Source: Clostridia bacterium
Lineage (GTDB): Bacteria > Bacillota > Clostridia > Christensenellales > Borkfalkiaceae
Reading direction: 5' to 3'
DNA: 64,000 nt
NCBI GenBank assembly: GCA_900767885.1
Contig: CAAGAU010000040.1
Location: 1 to 64,000, forward strand
Shown: piece by piece, positions 42,279 to 53,054 of the stretch
How the letters are laid out: each line of letters begins with the position of its first letter
How positions within the stretch are numbered: position 1 is the first letter of the stretch
Notes under the pieces: model-generated
Seen by the model: the letters and a program-made list of their open reading frames with translations, nothing else
The model's database searches: none
What the model was told of the DNA's origin: nothing
Made by a program: the position numbers and the translations under genes

Positions 42279-43215
42279 GACGGTTACCGCACCTTACGAA
42301 ACGGTAGGAGTAAAAAGTTTTGCCAAGGACCTCGGCCTTGAAATAGTGTACGAGGGCAGGGGCGATATGAAGTTGTCGTCGATAAGCGTGTCCCGCCCGG
42401 GGTTGTTGCTTTCGGGATATTACGAGCATTTCGACAATACGCGTATCGAGGTAATGGGTCATGCCGAAAACGAATACGTCGCCGCGCTTAAAACCGAACG
42501 CAGAATGCAGGTTTTGGAGGAACTTTTCAAACGGGACATTCCCTGCCTTATAATTTCGCGTAACCTTAGTTTTCCCGAAGAAACTTTTGCTATGGCGCAA
42601 AAATATAAGTGTCCGCTTTTCCGTTCGCCCAAAATCACCACGGTGCTTATCAACGATCTCACCGCTTATCAGAGCGAACTGCTCGCGCCTACCGAGGTCG
42701 TGCACGGCGTTTTGATGGACGTTTCGGGTATAGGCATTTTAATTACGGGTAAGTCGGGCGTAGGTAAAAGCGAAATCGCGCTGGAACTTATCAGCCGCGG
42801 ACACCGGCTCGTTGCCGACGACAGCGTTATCATCAAGAACATAAACGACCAACTTATAGGCAAGTCGCCCGAAAAGATACGGTACTTTATGGAGATCCGC
42901 GGTATAGGCATAATAAACATTCAGCAGATGTTCGGTCCGGGGTCTATCCGCCCGTCGGAAGCGATAGATATTATCGCCGAACTCTCCCCGTGGGAAGAAG
43001 GAAAGAATTACGACCGTATAGGTACGGAGGAAACTTACGAAAACGTACTCGGTATAGACAGATTGAAAGTGGTTATACCCGTTACTCCGGGAAGAAATAT
43101 ACCCGTAGTTCTCGAAACCGCCGCGAGGAAGTACCGCTTAAAGCAGGCCGGTTACGACCCTGCGAAGGCTCTTATCGAAAGCGTTTTCGGCGCTGCCGAC
43201 GACGAAGAAAAATAA
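42268..43215 (+). CDS. hprK: HPr kinase/phosphorylase
   Basis: HprK phosphorylates HPr on Ser46 and removes the phosphate, controlling carbon-catabolite repression in Firmicutes. The 315-residue protein has an N-terminal regulatory domain, a Walker A motif ITGKSGVGKSEIALELISRG, the HRLVADDSVIIK region and the HprK signature EIRGIGIINIQQMFG. It starts eleven bases inside uvrC. A bidirectional hairpin follows. Its presence, with the sugar locus, argues for HPr/CcpA-type regulation here. Confidence 0.96.
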   Translation: MKNKTVTAPYETVGVKSFAKDLGLEIVYEGRGDMKLSSISVSRPGLLLSGYYEHFDNTRIEVMGHAENEYVAALKTERRMQVLEELFKRDIPCLIISRNLSFPEETFAMAQKYKCPLFRSPKITTVLINDLTAYQSELLAPTEVVHGVLMDVSGIGILITGKSGVGKSEIALELISRGHRLVADDSVIIKNINDQLIGKSPEKIRYFMEIRGIGIINIQQMFGPGSIRPSEAIDIIAELSPWEEGKNYDRIGTEETYENVLGIDRLKVVIPVTPGRNIPVVLETAARKYRLKQAGYDPAKALIESVFGAADDEEK

Positions 43216-43225
43216 TTTTAAAAAT

Positions 43226-43266
43226 AACGCGGCGGGCGCACCTTTCGGGTGCGTCCGCCGCGTTTT
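43226..43266. terminator. bidirectional terminator
   Basis: aacgcggcgggcgcacc (43226-43242) pairs with gggtgcgtccgccgcgtt (43247-43264), followed by TT and AAA. It separates hprK from the minus-strand HIT gene. Confidence 0.85.
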
Positions 43267-43269
43267 AAA

Positions 43270-43611
43270 TTATGCGGGTTGCCAGCCCATTTTTTGACCG
43301 GACAAGATATGTATATGCAGGTGCGGCACGGTCTGTCCCGCGTCGTCGCCCTGGTTTATTACCAGTCTGTAGCCGCCGCCGAGTTCCAACTCGTCTTTAA
43401 GCGACGATATTTTTTTCATTATTCTGCCCAGCGTTATTTCGTCCTCTTCGCTCATTTCGGCAAGATATTTAAAATGCTTTTTGGGTATGCCCAAAAAATG
43501 ATTTCTGGCTTGCGGATTTATATCTCTTATTATAATAAAATCCTCGTCCTCGTAAACTTTGTTTACGGGGATTTCGCCTTTTACGAATTTACAAAACAAA
43601 CAATCTTCCAT
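43270..43611 (-). CDS. HIT-family protein (HinT-like)
   Basis: The 113-residue nucleotide-binding hydrolase has a zinc-like MEDCLFCKFVKGEI at its start, ARNHFLGIPKKHF, and the histidine triad PHLHIHILSG. It acts on nucleoside phosphoramidates or similar. It lies two bases downstream of the hypothetical gene at 43614, sharing its transcript. Confidence 0.94.
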   Translation of the reverse strand: MEDCLFCKFVKGEIPVNKVYEDEDFIIIRDINPQARNHFLGIPKKHFKYLAEMSEEDEITLGRIMKKISSLKDELELGGGYRLVINQGDDAGQTVPHLHIHILSGQKMGWQPA

Positions 43612-43613
43612 AA

Positions 43614-44072
43614 CTAAAACTCCAGAATTTTATCGTCCGCGCCGCTCCAGGAATAAACCTTTGCGCTTACGCCGCCGTTATTTAAAAATTTAAGCACTTT
43701 TTCCGCAGATTCGCTATTGCCGCCCGCGTACCACAGCGCAAAATTTTCCTTATTGCTTATATCCGTAGTCGGCTTTTCTCTCGAACCGCCCATTACGGGT
43801 TTTCCGCCGTAAAAAATTTCCACGGCTACCAGTTTACCGTTCAGAAACTTTTCAGCGTGAATTGCCGCCGCCTCGTAATCGTCGTAAGAAAACCTCGCGG
43901 TCTGGTAGGTAAATTCCATAGTGAACACTTCGTCGTAAAAAGCGAACGCCATATCGTTTAAAGAATACGGGTTTTTAACACCTATGAATTTGTCCCCGTT
44001 AAAGTCGAGTATTTTCGCGCCGTAGCCGCTTAATTTTTTCGCTAAATAATTTATAACTTCTTGCTTTTCCAT
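43614..44072 (-). CDS. hypothetical small protein
   Basis: The 152-residue soluble protein is not recognised. It starts MEKQEVINYLAKKLSGY, has an alternating strand/helix composition, and ends SWSGADDKILEF. An in-frame start at 44135 would add 21 residues but has no ribosome binding site; the ATG at 44072 fits a clean N-terminus. It precedes the HIT gene by two bases. Confidence 0.65.
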   Translation of the reverse strand: MEKQEVINYLAKKLSGYGAKILDFNGDKFIGVKNPYSLNDMAFAFYDEVFTMEFTYQTARFSYDDYEAAAIHAEKFLNGKLVAVEIFYGGKPVMGGSREKPTTDISNKENFALWYAGGNSESAEKVLKFLNNGGVSAKVYSWSGADDKILEF

Positions 44073-44186
44073 CGTAATTATTTTACCATTGCCGTCGGTC
44101 GTTGTCAAGCGGAAACAAGAATTTAATAAATTCACAAAAATTTTTTAAAAAATGTTGCTTTTGCAATAGATAAATTTTATTTATTA

Positions 44187-44195
44187 TGTTATACT
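44187..44195 (+). promoter_or_regulatory. extended -10 promoter of pflB
   Basis: TGtTATACT (44187-44195) is an extended -10 element. No good -35 is seen; TTGCAA at 44161-44166 is 23 bp upstream. GGGAGG precedes the pflB ATG. Confidence 0.5.
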
Positions 44196-44270
44196 GTATT
44201 CACTCATTTATTTTTGTGGGCGAAAAAGTCGGCGCAAAAATACTGATTTTATAAACGGGAGGTTTATTAA

Positions 44271-46493
44271 ATGGACGCTTGGAGAGGATTTAAAAACGGA
44301 ATTTATCAGACGCAGATAGACGTAAGAAACTTTATACAAACGAACTATACGCCTTACGAGGGCGATTCCTCGTTTCTGGCGGGAGCGACGGAAAGAACCA
44401 AAGCCTTGATGAAAAAGGTAAACGCTCTGCTTAAAGAGGAGCAGGATAAGGGCGGGGTTTTATCGATCGATACCGAGCGCGTATCCACGCTCACCGCGTA
44501 CCCCGCGGGTTATATAGACAAGGATAACGAAATTATAGTCGGCGTACAGACGGACGAGCCGCTTAAACGCGGAGTAAATCCGTTTGGCGGTATGCGTATG
44601 GCGCGCAGCGCGTGCGAGCAGTACGGCTATAAACTTTCGGATAAAATCGAGGACGAATTCAAATATAAAACCACTCATAACGACGGCGTGTTCGCGGTTT
44701 ATACCGACGATATGCGCGCGGCTCGCCACGTGGGACTTTTAACCGGTTTGCCCGACGCTTACGGCAGGGGCAGGATTATAGGCGATTACAGAAGAGTCGC
44801 GCTCTACGGCGTGGATTTTCTTATAGCGCAAAAGCAGGAATCGCGTAAGGCGATGGGTAAACTCGACATGACCGAGGATAATATCCGCGCTCTCGAAGAA
44901 ATTCACGATCAGATAGTCGCTTTGGGCGAACTCAAAAAAATGGCGGAAATCTACGGCTACGATATATCTTTGCCCGCGACCAACGCTCGCGAGGCGGTGC
45001 AGTGGACTTATTTCGGTTATCTTGCCGCTATTAAGGAGCAGAACGGCGCGGCGATGAGCCTCGGCAGAGTGTCTACTTTCCTCGATATTTACTTTGAACG
45101 CGATTTGCGCGAGGGTACTCTTACCGAAAGTCAGGCGCAGGAGATTATGGATGATTTCGTTATAAAACTCCGTATAACCCGCCAACTTCGCACGCCCGAA
45201 TACAACGATCTTTTCGGCGGCGACCCGACATGGACTACCGAGTCCGTCGGCGGTATGGGCGAGGACGGCAGAACGCTCGTAACCAAAAACTCCTACCGTA
45301 TGCTCAACACGCTTTACAATCTCGGAGCCGCGCCGGAACCAAACCTTACGGTACTCTGGTCGCAAAATCTGCCCGAGGCGTTTAAAAAGTTCTGTGCGAG
45401 AGTTTCGGTGGATACCGACTCCATTCAATACGAAAACGACGACGTTATGCGCCCCGTTTACGGCGACGATTATTCTATCGCGTGCTGCGTTTCGGCAATG
45501 AAAACGGGCAAGCAAATGCAGTTTTTCGGCGCGAGATGTAACCTTGCAAAACTCCTGCTGTTCACGCTTAACGGCGGTAAGGACGAGCGTTACGCCATGC
45601 AGGTCGCGCCCGAAGGCAAGGTGTTTACGGGCAAACTCGATTATGCGGAAGTTATGGCTGCGTTCAGACAGTACCGCAAATGGCTTTGCAAACTTTACGT
45701 AAACACGCTTAACGTTATACATTATATGCACGATAAGTACGCTTACGAGAAAATTCAGATGGCTTTGCACGACGACGAAGTAGAGCGTTTTCTCGCGTGC
45801 GGCGTTGCGGGACTTTCGGTTATAACCGACTCTTTATCCGCCATAAAATACGCCGAAGTTACACCCGTAATAGGCGATAACGGTCTTATAACCGACTTTA
45901 TCGTAAAAGGCGACTTCCCAAAATACGGCAACGACGACGACCGCGCGGATAAAATCGCGGTGGAAATTTTAAAGGGCTTTGAAGAGGACCTTAAAGAAAC
46001 CCCCGCTTATCGCGGCGCAAAACATACGCTTTCGGTGCTTACCATTACTTCCAACGTGGTATACGGCAAAAAGACGGGTTCTACGCCCGACGGAAGAAAA
46101 GCGGGCGAACCGTTTGCTCCAGGCGCGAATCCGATGCACGGCAGAGATATGAGCGGCGCGCTTGCATCGCTTAACTCGGTTGCGAAAATTCCTTACGAAA
46201 TTTGCCGCGACGGTATATCCAACACCTTCTCGATAGTTCCATCCGCGCTCGGCGGAACGGACGACGAACGCGCCGAAAACCTCGTGGACATGCTCGACGG
46301 TTATTTCGCGCAGAACGCGCATCACTTAAACGTGAACGTTATAGACAGAAAGAAACTCGAACTTGCTATGGAACACCCCGAACTTTACCCGAATATAACC
46401 ATAAGGGTTTCGGGCTACGCGGTAAACTTCCATAAGCTTAGCAGAGCGCACCAACTCGAAGTGCTTAAACGGACTTATCATGACCGTGTGTAA
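44271..46493 (+). CDS. pflB: formate C-acetyltransferase (pyruvate formate-lyase)
   Basis: The glycyl-radical enzyme splits pyruvate plus CoA into acetyl-CoA and formate under anaerobic conditions. The 740-residue protein starts [20 protein letters not shown], carries the two catalytic Cys in [31 protein letters not shown] and the glycyl-radical loop [18 protein letters not shown] with the radical Gly at about residue 715. It overlaps the activase gene by 14 bases. This supports a fermentative, strictly anaerobic host. Confidence 0.96.
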   Translation: MDAWRGFKNGIYQTQIDVRNFIQTNYTPYEGDSSFLAGATERTKALMKKVNALLKEEQDKGGVLSIDTERVSTLTAYPAGYIDKDNEIIVGVQTDEPLKRGVNPFGGMRMARSACEQYGYKLSDKIEDEFKYKTTHNDGVFAVYTDDMRAARHVGLLTGLPDAYGRGRIIGDYRRVALYGVDFLIAQKQESRKAMGKLDMTEDNIRALEEIHDQIVALGELKKMAEIYGYDISLPATNAREAVQWTYFGYLAAIKEQNGAAMSLGRVSTFLDIYFERDLREGTLTESQAQEIMDDFVIKLRITRQLRTPEYNDLFGGDPTWTTESVGGMGEDGRTLVTKNSYRMLNTLYNLGAAPEPNLTVLWSQNLPEAFKKFCARVSVDTDSIQYENDDVMRPVYGDDYSIACCVSAMKTGKQMQFFGARCNLAKLLLFTLNGGKDERYAMQVAPEGKVFTGKLDYAEVMAAFRQYRKWLCKLYVNTLNVIHYMHDKYAYEKIQMALHDDEVERFLACGVAGLSVITDSLSAIKYAEVTPVIGDNGLITDFIVKGDFPKYGNDDDRADKIAVEILKGFEEDLKETPAYRGAKHTLSVLTITSNVVYGKKTGSTPDGRKAGEPFAPGANPMHGRDMSGALASLNSVAKIPYEICRDGISNTFSIVPSALGGTDDERAENLVDMLDGYFAQNAHHLNVNVIDRKKLELAMEHPELYPNITIRVSGYAVNFHKLSRAHQLEVLKRTYHDRV

Positions 46494-47148
46494 CGGGTTT
46501 ATAGACTCGGTTTATTGCGGTTCCGGGGTGGACGGCAAAGGCTTGCGCGTAGTCGTGTTTTTATGCGGTTGCAACCTGCGCTGCAAGTTTTGCCATAACC
46601 CCGAAACGCTCTATAAAAAGGGTAACGAGGTTACCGCGGAAGAGGTATACGAAAAGTGCTTAAAGTATAAAGCCTATATCCGCCGCGGCGGAGTTACGCT
46701 TTCGGGCGGCGAACCGTTTTTGCAGAAAGAATTTTGTCTGGAACTTATAAAGTTGCTGCATAGCGCGGATATCCACGTTTTAACCGAAACCAACGGTCAG
46801 ATCGCCGACGAGGAACTTATCATCGCGAACGACGGGTTTATTGTAGACGTAAAAAATCAGGAAACGGACGATCTTGCCGCATACGATAAATTTTTGAGTT
46901 TATGCGATAAGTTTAAAAAGCCCGTTACTCTGACCAACGTGCTTATACCCGAAGTGAACGGAGATAAGCAAAAAATACGCGCTTTAAGCGGGTTGAAAGA
47001 TCGCCACGAATGCGTGGAGAAAATAAAGTTTTTGCCTTTTCATAAAATGTGCGCGGAGAAATACGAGCGGCTCGGGGAGGAGTTTTTATATTCCGACAAG
47101 CGTGAGCCTGCGGACGAAGACATTTCCGCCGCTTACGAAAATTTATAA
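46480..47148 (+). CDS. pflA: pyruvate formate-lyase activating enzyme
   Basis: The radical-SAM enzyme makes the glycyl radical on PflB. The 222-residue protein has the CxxxCxxC cluster in [40 protein letters not shown] and [16 protein letters not shown]. It starts 14 bases inside pflB, so translation is coupled. A terminator with a T-run follows. Confidence 0.95.
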   Translation: MTVCNGFIDSVYCGSGVDGKGLRVVVFLCGCNLRCKFCHNPETLYKKGNEVTAEEVYEKCLKYKAYIRRGGVTLSGGEPFLQKEFCLELIKLLHSADIHVLTETNGQIADEELIIANDGFIVDVKNQETDDLAAYDKFLSLCDKFKKPVTLTNVLIPEVNGDKQKIRALSGLKDRHECVEKIKFLPFHKMCAEKYERLGEEFLYSDKREPADEDISAAYENL

Positions 47149-47160
47149 CGATTTAAAAAA

Positions 47161-47199
47161 GAGCGGGTCGCGTTTTTTTACGCGTCCGCTCGTTTTTTT
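47161..47199 (+). terminator. Rho-independent terminator after pflA
   Basis: gagcgggtcgcg pairs with cgcgtccgctc (47181-47191) around a T-rich loop, followed by GTTTTTTT. Confidence 0.85.
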
Positions 47200-47282
47200 C
47201 GGCGGCGCGGCGGTGCTTTACGGCTTTTTCGGCAAAAATTTTAAAAATCTTTGTAAATATCGGGTTATTGCCTTAAAAAAGG

Positions 47283-47311
47283 TTGACGGAAAATATAAAA
47301 TTTGCTAAAAT
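47283..47311 (+). promoter_or_regulatory. promoter of the rpsL (str) operon
   Basis: TTGACG (47283-47288), 17-bp spacer, TAAAAT (47306-47311). It leaves a leader of about 120 bases before rpsL. Confidence 0.75.
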
Positions 47312-47441
47312 TATCTTATGGTATTCCCGATCGTAGGGCGAAGTATGCCCTCTCGCATTGAGGAACGCTTTATTTTGCTTTCTTTAAACGAAATAGGGTT
47401 TTCGTTTTTAAGAATATTCCACTACTATAAGGAGGTAAAAA

Positions 47442-47813
47442 ATGCCAACTATCAACCAACTCATCAAGAGCGGAAGAGTAACGGCTAAGGAAAAGAGCAA
47501 GGCTCCCATCATGGGCAACTGCCCTCAGAAAAGAGGCGTCTGCCTTTCGGTTACCACTACTTCTCCCAAAAAGCCTAACTCCGCACTCCGCAAAATCGCA
47601 AGAGTTCGTCTGACCAACAAGCAGGAAGGTACGGTTTACATTCCCGGCGAAGGACACAACCTTCAGGAACACAGTTCCGTGCTTATTCGCGGCGGCAGGG
47701 TCAGAGATTTGCCCGGCGTAAGATACCACATTATTCGCGGTACTCTCGATACGGCAGGCGTTGCCAAGAGAAAACAGGCAAGAAGCAAATACGGCGCGAA
47801 ACGCCCCAAATAA
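47442..47813 (+). CDS. rpsL: 30S ribosomal protein S12
   Basis: S12 helps decoding accuracy. The 123-residue protein has the universal [12 protein letters not shown] start, [17 protein letters not shown] with the streptomycin-resistance Lys, and [28 protein letters not shown] precedes the ATG. It begins the str cluster, but 220 bases separate it from rpsG, much more than usual. Confidence 0.98.
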   Translation: MPTINQLIKSGRVTAKEKSKAPIMGNCPQKRGVCLSVTTTSPKKPNSALRKIARVRLTNKQEGTVYIPGEGHNLQEHSSVLIRGGRVRDLPGVRYHIIRGTLDTAGVAKRKQARSKYGAKRPK

Positions 47814-47840
47814 TCGTTTTTAAACGGTTAAAACCATTTT

Positions 47841-48005
47841 CCTACTTATAGCGGAATATTCATTATATATTATACCCGCAATGGTAGGCAGTACGACGAG
47901 GTTTCGTCGGAAGATTCGCTCCCGAAGTTAAAGCCAAAGCAAAGCAGTCTGCAAGGCGGCGGCAAAGTAGGTTTAAGAGCGATAGCAGACACGGGGTTTA
48001 AACCC
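47841..48005 (+). ncRNA. structured rpsL-rpsG intercistronic region, candidate S7-binding element
   Basis: The 220-base gap between rpsL and rpsG can fold extensively: cctactt (47841-47847) with aagtagg (47965-47971); gcgg (47851-47854) with ccgc (47876-47879); cgacga (47894-47899) with tcgtcg (47904-47909); ttcg/cgaa (47915-47926); gtctgc (47947-47952) with gcagac (47985-47990), which would cross the outer stem and make a pseudoknot; and the palindrome gggtttaaaccc (47994-48005). In E. coli, S7 binds the rpsL-rpsG spacer to control the operon, so this may be an S7 operator. Inference only. Confidence 0.4.
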
Positions 48006-48033
48006 TATCTAAAATTTAAAGGAGGACATTATT

Positions 48034-48504
48034 ATGCCAAGAAGAGGTAACGTTCCTAAAAGGGACGTACTGCCCGATCCTATATACGGCAACAAGGTAC
48101 TTACCAAACTTATCAATCAGGTAATGCTTGACGGCAAAAAGGGAACGGCGCAAACCATCGTTTACGACGCGCTTGCCAAAGCACAGGAAAAGTTGGGCGC
48201 AGAACCGATGGATATATTCAATCAAGCAATGAACAACGTTATGCCCCTTCTCGAAGTTAAAGCGAGGAGAGTAGGCGGTTCTAACTACCAGGTTCCTATC
48301 GAAATCAGACCCGAAAGAAGGCAAACTCTCGCTATCCGTTGGATAGTAGCGTCGGCAAGAAAGAGAAGCGACCGCGACATGAGCAACAAGCTCGCGTCGG
48401 AAATTATGGACGCTTACAACAACACCGGCGGCGCGGTCAAGAAGAAGGAAGACACGCATAGAATGGCGGAAGCGAACAAGGCGTTCGCGCATTACCGCTG
48501 GTAA
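48034..48504 (+). CDS. rpsG: 30S ribosomal protein S7
   Basis: S7 nucleates 30S head assembly and, in E. coli, represses its own operon. The 156-residue protein shows [39 protein letters not shown] and the C-terminal [25 protein letters not shown] lies eight bases ahead. Normal length. Confidence 0.98.
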   Translation: MPRRGNVPKRDVLPDPIYGNKVLTKLINQVMLDGKKGTAQTIVYDALAKAQEKLGAEPMDIFNQAMNNVMPLLEVKARRVGGSNYQVPIEIRPERRQTLAIRWIVASARKRSDRDMSNKLASEIMDAYNNTGGAVKKKEDTHRMAEANKAFAHYRW

Positions 48505-48522
48505 GTCGCATAGGAGATAATT

Positions 48523-50610
48523 ATGCCAAGACAATACGACTTATATCATACCAGAAACATAGGTATAATGGCTCACATCGACGCGGGCAAAACCACCACT
48601 ACCGAGCGTATACTTTTCTACACGGGAAAGACGCACAAAATAGGCGAAACTCACGACGGCGCGGCTACCATGGACTTCATGGTGCAGGAACAGGAAAGAG
48701 GTATAACCATTTGTTCCGCAGCCACCACCTGTTTCTGGAAAGGCAACAGAATAAACATTATCGACACCCCGGGACACGTTGACTTTACCGTAGAGGTTGA
48801 AAGATCTCTCCGCGTACTCGACGGCGCGGTAGCAACTTTCTGCGCGAAGGGCGGCGTTGAGCCGCAGTCCGAAACCGTATGGCGTCAGGCGGACAAGTAT
48901 CACGTTCCCCGTATCGCTTACGTAAACAAGATGGACATCAACGGCGCGAACTTCGAAAACGCCGTAAACATGATGCGCGAAAGGCTTAAAGCCAACGCTA
49001 TTCCCATCTGCCTTCCTATCGGTAAGGAAGATACTTTCTGCGGTATTATCGACCTCGTTCAGAACGACAGTATAATCTATCACGACGATCTGGGCGTTAA
49101 ATTCACCGTAGGTCCTATCCCCGACGAGTATAAGGAAAAGGCAGCCGAAGCAAGACAAACCCTTATGGAGGCTTGCGCGGAACAGGACGACGCTTTAATG
49201 GAAAAATTCTTCGAAACGGGCGAACTTACCCCCGAAGAAATGAAGGGCGCGATAAGAAAAGCAACCCTTGCCATGAAGATGAACCCCGTTCTTTGCGGTT
49301 CGAGTTATAAAAACAGGGGCGTTCAGCACTTGCTCGACGCTATCATAGATTATCTTCCCAGTCCTATCGACGTAGACCACGTTAAGGGTATCAACCCCGA
49401 CACCGACGAGGAAGAAGTGAGAAAAACCGACGACGAAGAGCCGTTTGCGGGTCTTGCGTTCAAGATGGTTGCCGATCCGTTCGTAGGTAAACTCGCTTAT
49501 TTCAGAGTTTACTCGGGTACGCTCGAATCGGGTTCTTACGTTTACAACTCCACCAAGGGCAAGAAGGAAAGAGTCGGCAGACTCGTTCTGATGCACGCTA
49601 ACCACCGTGAGGAAATCGACAAGGTTTACTCGGGCGACATCTGCGCCATAGTAGGTCTTAAAGAAACCACCACCGGCGATACGCTTTGCGACGAAAATCA
49701 CCCGATTATCCTTGAAAAAATGGAATTCCCCGACCCGGTTATTCAGGTTGCTATCGAACCCAAGACCAAGGCCGGTCAGGAAAAGATGACCCTCGCGCTT
49801 TTAAAACTCGCGGAAGAAGACCCCACTTTCAAATTCTATACGGATAAGGAAACAGGGCAAACTATTATCGCGGGTATGGGCGAGTTGCACCTTGAAATTA
49901 TCGTAGACAGACTTCTGAGAGAATTCAAAGTCGAGGCTACGGTAGGTAAGCCGCAAGTTTCTTATAAGGAAACGTTCAGAAAGGCGGTCGAAGCCGAAGG
50001 TATGTATAAACGTCAGTCCGGCGGTAAAGGTCAGTACGGTCATTGTAAAGTCAAGTTCGAGCCTTTGGAACCGGGCAGCGGTTTCGTCTTCGAAGACGCT
50101 ACCGTCGGCGGATCTATTCCCAAGGAATATATCGAGCCTGTCAGAAAGGGTATCGAAGAGGCTTCCAAGAACGGTTATCTTGCAGGATACGAAATGGTTG
50201 ACTTCAAAGCAACCGTTTACGACGGTAGTTATCACGAAGTCGACTCGTCCGAAATGGCGTTCAAGATTGCGGGTTCGCTCGCTTTCAAGGACGGTATGAA
50301 GAAAGCCAACCCCGTACTTTTAGAGCCTATAATGAAGGTAGAAATAGTTACCCCCGAAGATTACTTCGGCGACCTTATGGGCAACGTATCTTCCCGCCGC
50401 GGTACTATACTCGGTACGGAAGACAGAAACGGCTCCAAGGTTATCGACTCGTTTATCCCGCTTTCCGAAATGTTCGGTTACGCTACAGAACTTCGTTCGA
50501 GAACGCAGGGCAGAGGTCAGTTCACCATGCAGTTCGACCACTTCTCCGAATGTCCCAAGTCCATTTCGGAAAAGATTATCGGCGAAAGAGCGGTTAAGCA
50601 CGAGGACTGA
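48523..50610 (+). CDS. fusA: elongation factor G
   Basis: The GTPase moves tRNA and mRNA during translocation. The 695-residue protein has G1 [17 protein letters not shown], switch [14 protein letters not shown] and the C-terminal domains ([38 protein letters not shown]). AGGAG precedes the ATG, 18 bases after rpsG. Normal length. Confidence 0.98.
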   Translation: MPRQYDLYHTRNIGIMAHIDAGKTTTTERILFYTGKTHKIGETHDGAATMDFMVQEQERGITICSAATTCFWKGNRINIIDTPGHVDFTVEVERSLRVLDGAVATFCAKGGVEPQSETVWRQADKYHVPRIAYVNKMDINGANFENAVNMMRERLKANAIPICLPIGKEDTFCGIIDLVQNDSIIYHDDLGVKFTVGPIPDEYKEKAAEARQTLMEACAEQDDALMEKFFETGELTPEEMKGAIRKATLAMKMNPVLCGSSYKNRGVQHLLDAIIDYLPSPIDVDHVKGINPDTDEEEVRKTDDEEPFAGLAFKMVADPFVGKLAYFRVYSGTLESGSYVYNSTKGKKERVGRLVLMHANHREEIDKVYSGDICAIVGLKETTTGDTLCDENHPIILEKMEFPDPVIQVAIEPKTKAGQEKMTLALLKLAEEDPTFKFYTDKETGQTIIAGMGELHLEIIVDRLLREFKVEATVGKPQVSYKETFRKAVEAEGMYKRQSGGKGQYGHCKVKFEPLEPGSGFVFEDATVGGSIPKEYIEPVRKGIEEASKNGYLAGYEMVDFKATVYDGSYHEVDSSEMAFKIAGSLAFKDGMKKANPVLLEPIMKVEIVTPEDYFGDLMGNVSSRRGTILGTEDRNGSKVIDSFIPLSEMFGYATELRSRTQGRGQFTMQFDHFSECPKSISEKIIGERAVKHED

Positions 50611-50654
50611 TTATAAATTAAGGCGGGCGGCACCTTATAAAAGCCGCGAATTAA

Positions 50655-50695
50655 AACGATTGCCGCGCCGCGGCGCACACGCCGCGGCGGTAATA
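50655..50695 (+). repeat. GC-rich palindrome between fusA and tuf
   Basis: Two copies of the self-complementary sequence cgccgcggcg lie close together near 50666-50690, so alternative hairpins can form. No T-run follows, so it is not a standard terminator. It may reduce read-through or mark an mRNA processing site between fusA and tuf. Confidence 0.55.
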
Positions 50696-50736
50696 CAAAA
50701 TTATAAATAAATTCAATTTTTTTGGAGGAAACATCA

Positions 50737-51957
50737 ATGGCAAAAGCAAAATTTGACAGAAGCAAACCGCACGTAAACATCGGTACTATCGGCCACGTTG
50801 ACCACGGCAAGACCACGTTGACTGCCGCTATAACCATGGTTATGGCTGCTAAGGGCGACGCCGAAGCGATGAGATATGATCAGATCGATAAGGCACCCGA
50901 AGAAAAGGCGAGAGGTATTACGATTAACACTTCTCACGTTGAGTATCAGACCGACAAGAGACACTACGCTCACGTTGACTGCCCTGGACACGCGGACTAC
51001 GTTAAGAACATGATCACCGGTGCCGCTCAGATGGACGGCGCGATCCTCGTTGTTGCCGCTACCGACGGTCCGATGCCCCAGACCAGAGAGCACATTCTTC
51101 TTGCTCGTCAGGTTGGCGTTCCCTATATCATCGTATTCCTTAACAAGTGCGATCAGGTAGACGACCCCGAACTTCTCGAACTCGTAGAAATGGAAGTCAG
51201 AGGACTTCTCGACGAGTACGGATTCCCCGGCGACGATACCCCCATCATCAAGGGTTCGGCTCTTAAAGCGTTGGAAAAGGCTTCCAGCGGTTGCTCGAAG
51301 GAAGAAATCCTTAACGCTCCCGAGTGCCAATGCATCATCGAACTCATGGACGCTATCGACAACTATATCCCCACTCCCGAAAGAGACGACGCTAAGCCGT
51401 TTGCTCTTCCCGTAGAAGACGTATTCACGATCAGCGGTCGTGGTACCGTTGCTACCGGCAGAGTTGAAAGAGGCGTAGGCCACGTTGGCGATCCCGTTGA
51501 AATCGTTGGTTTGCAAGAGAAACCCACTACCTCGGTTATTACCGGTCTTGAAATGTTCAGAAAGACCCTTGACGAGGCTCAGGCGGGCGATAACGTAGGC
51601 GCACTTCTTCGTGGTATCGACAGAAGCGGTATCGAAAGAGGTCAGGTTATAGCGAAACCCGGCACTATCACTGCTCACACCGAGTTCAGCGGTCAGGTTT
51701 ACGTTTTGACTAAGGAAGAAGGCGGACGTCATACTCCTTTCTTCAACAACTATCGTCCTCAATTCTATTTCAGAACTACCGACGTTACGGGAACTATTAA
51801 ACTTCCCGACGGAGTAGAAATGGTTATGCCCGGCGACCACATCACCATCGACGTAACCCTTATCACTCCTATCGCTTGCGAAGAGGGACTTCGTTTCGCT
51901 ATTCGTGAAGGCGGCAGAACCGTTGGTTCGGGCGTTGTTGCTAAGGTTATTAAATAA
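50737..51957 (+). CDS. tuf: elongation factor Tu
   Basis: EF-Tu delivers aminoacyl-tRNA to the ribosome. The 406-residue protein has [50 protein letters not shown] and the C-terminal [18 protein letters not shown]. The ATG at 50737 follows TTTGGAGGAAACATCA; an in-frame TTG at 50722 is rejected. A strong hairpin terminator follows. It is the last gene of the str cluster. Confidence 0.98.
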   Translation: MAKAKFDRSKPHVNIGTIGHVDHGKTTLTAAITMVMAAKGDAEAMRYDQIDKAPEEKARGITINTSHVEYQTDKRHYAHVDCPGHADYVKNMITGAAQMDGAILVVAATDGPMPQTREHILLARQVGVPYIIVFLNKCDQVDDPELLELVEMEVRGLLDEYGFPGDDTPIIKGSALKALEKASSGCSKEEILNAPECQCIIELMDAIDNYIPTPERDDAKPFALPVEDVFTISGRGTVATGRVERGVGHVGDPVEIVGLQEKPTTSVITGLEMFRKTLDEAQAGDNVGALLRGIDRSGIERGQVIAKPGTITAHTEFSGQVYVLTKEEGGRHTPFFNNYRPQFYFRTTDVTGTIKLPDGVEMVMPGDHITIDVTLITPIACEEGLRFAIREGGRTVGSGVVAKVIK

Positions 51958-51977
51958 TCTTTACTTTAAAAAACTTT

Positions 51978-52020
51978 ACAGCCGTGCAAGGTTATCCTTG
52001 CACGGCTGTTTGTTTATTTT
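51978..52020 (+). terminator. Rho-independent terminator after tuf
   Basis: acagccgtgcaagg (51978-51991) pairs perfectly with ccttgcacggctgt (51996-52009) around TTAT, followed by a T-rich tail. Confidence 0.92.
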
Positions 52021-52070
52021 ACCCGCAAAGGATTGACATAATCGGTTAAAGAGCGTATAATAATGCCCGT

Positions 52071-53024
52071 ATGTATTTTACCGTTACGCTTTACGCCGTT
52101 TTAATAATGTTTATCGTCGGTGCGATAGGCTTTGCTTTAAAAAAGACTAATCTTATATCCGAACACGCGTCCAAAGACTTGTCTAAAATACTCGTCTACG
52201 TTTGTCAACCCGCCCTTATCTGGTATTCGTTCGATAAGTGTCGCTTTACCTCATCGTCGCTCATGAATGTAGGCATTACTTTTATTTCGGTTGCCGTTAT
52301 AATGTGTCTTGTTATGTTCGTATTTTATTGTATATTCAAAAAAAAATACGAAAACGACGATTACAGAATTTATACCGTTTGCTCGGCTATGTCCAACTAC
52401 GCGTTTTTCGGTATTCCCATTTTAACGGCGGTTTTTCCCGATAAAATTTCCGACCTTATGGTGCTGTCGGCGACCGCGGCGGTCGTTCTTAACCTGATAG
52501 GCTGGTCGCTTGCGTGTTTTATAATTACGGGCGAAAAGAAATACGTCAGTCCCAAAAAAATCCTTATCAATCCGTCGTTACTCATTTTAATCGTCGTATT
52601 GCCCCTCTTTTTTTGCAACGTGCATTTGTCGGGGAGCGAAAACGAGTTCCTTTCTCTGTTCGGCGATATGATAGAACTTGTGGGAAGAACGGCAACGCTC
52701 GTATTTATGCTCGTACTCGGCATGCGCCTTGCGTCGTCCGACTTAAAAGAAATATTCTGCAATTACCGCCTGTACCTGATTTGTTTTTTCAAACAAGTGG
52801 TATTGCCGCTTATCGTTTTTGCGATTTTTTATTTTATTCCCGTCGACGTCGAACTTAAACAAACGCTTTTCGTACTGTTTTGTTGTCCGATAGCGAGCGT
52901 CGCGCTAAACTACGCCGAAATGGTCGGCAGAGGACAGAATACGGCGGCTAACACGGTTTTGTTGTCCGTTGCCTCGTCTGTCGTTACCATCCCCGTAATG
53001 ACGCTGTTATTAAACGTTTTTTAG
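52071..53024 (+). CDS. AEC-family transporter
   Basis: The 317-residue membrane protein belongs to the auxin-efflux-carrier (AEC) family, which exports organic acids or related anions. It has about ten hydrophobic segments in two halves, including MFIVGAIGFALKKTNLIS, MSNYAFFGIPILTAVFP, VLGMRLASSDLKEIF and CPIASVALNYAEMVGRG. Its start ATG has little Shine-Dalgarno support. It stands alone between tuf and a zinc-ribbon gene. Confidence 0.88.
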   Translation: MYFTVTLYAVLIMFIVGAIGFALKKTNLISEHASKDLSKILVYVCQPALIWYSFDKCRFTSSSLMNVGITFISVAVIMCLVMFVFYCIFKKKYENDDYRIYTVCSAMSNYAFFGIPILTAVFPDKISDLMVLSATAAVVLNLIGWSLACFIITGEKKYVSPKKILINPSLLILIVVLPLFFCNVHLSGSENEFLSLFGDMIELVGRTATLVFMLVLGMRLASSDLKEIFCNYRLYLICFFKQVVLPLIVFAIFYFIPVDVELKQTLFVLFCCPIASVALNYAEMVGRGQNTAANTVLLSVASSVVTIPVMTLLLNVF

Positions 53025-53054
53025 ATCTACCGATAGCCAAAATTTGAAAATGTC

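Noticed and set aside
47102..47308. 68-codon plus-strand frame after pflA
   Set aside because: It spans the pflA terminator and the rpsL promoter; composition is that of non-coding DNA.
47841..48005. A tRNA or known riboswitch in the rpsL-rpsG spacer
   Set aside because: No TTCGA/GGTTC T-arm, no CCA end and no recognised aptamer core; the folds do not form a cloverleaf.
50734..51840. Minus-strand open frame (368 codons) opposite tuf
   Set aside because: A shadow of the strongly codon-biased tuf gene; no ribosome binding site or motif.
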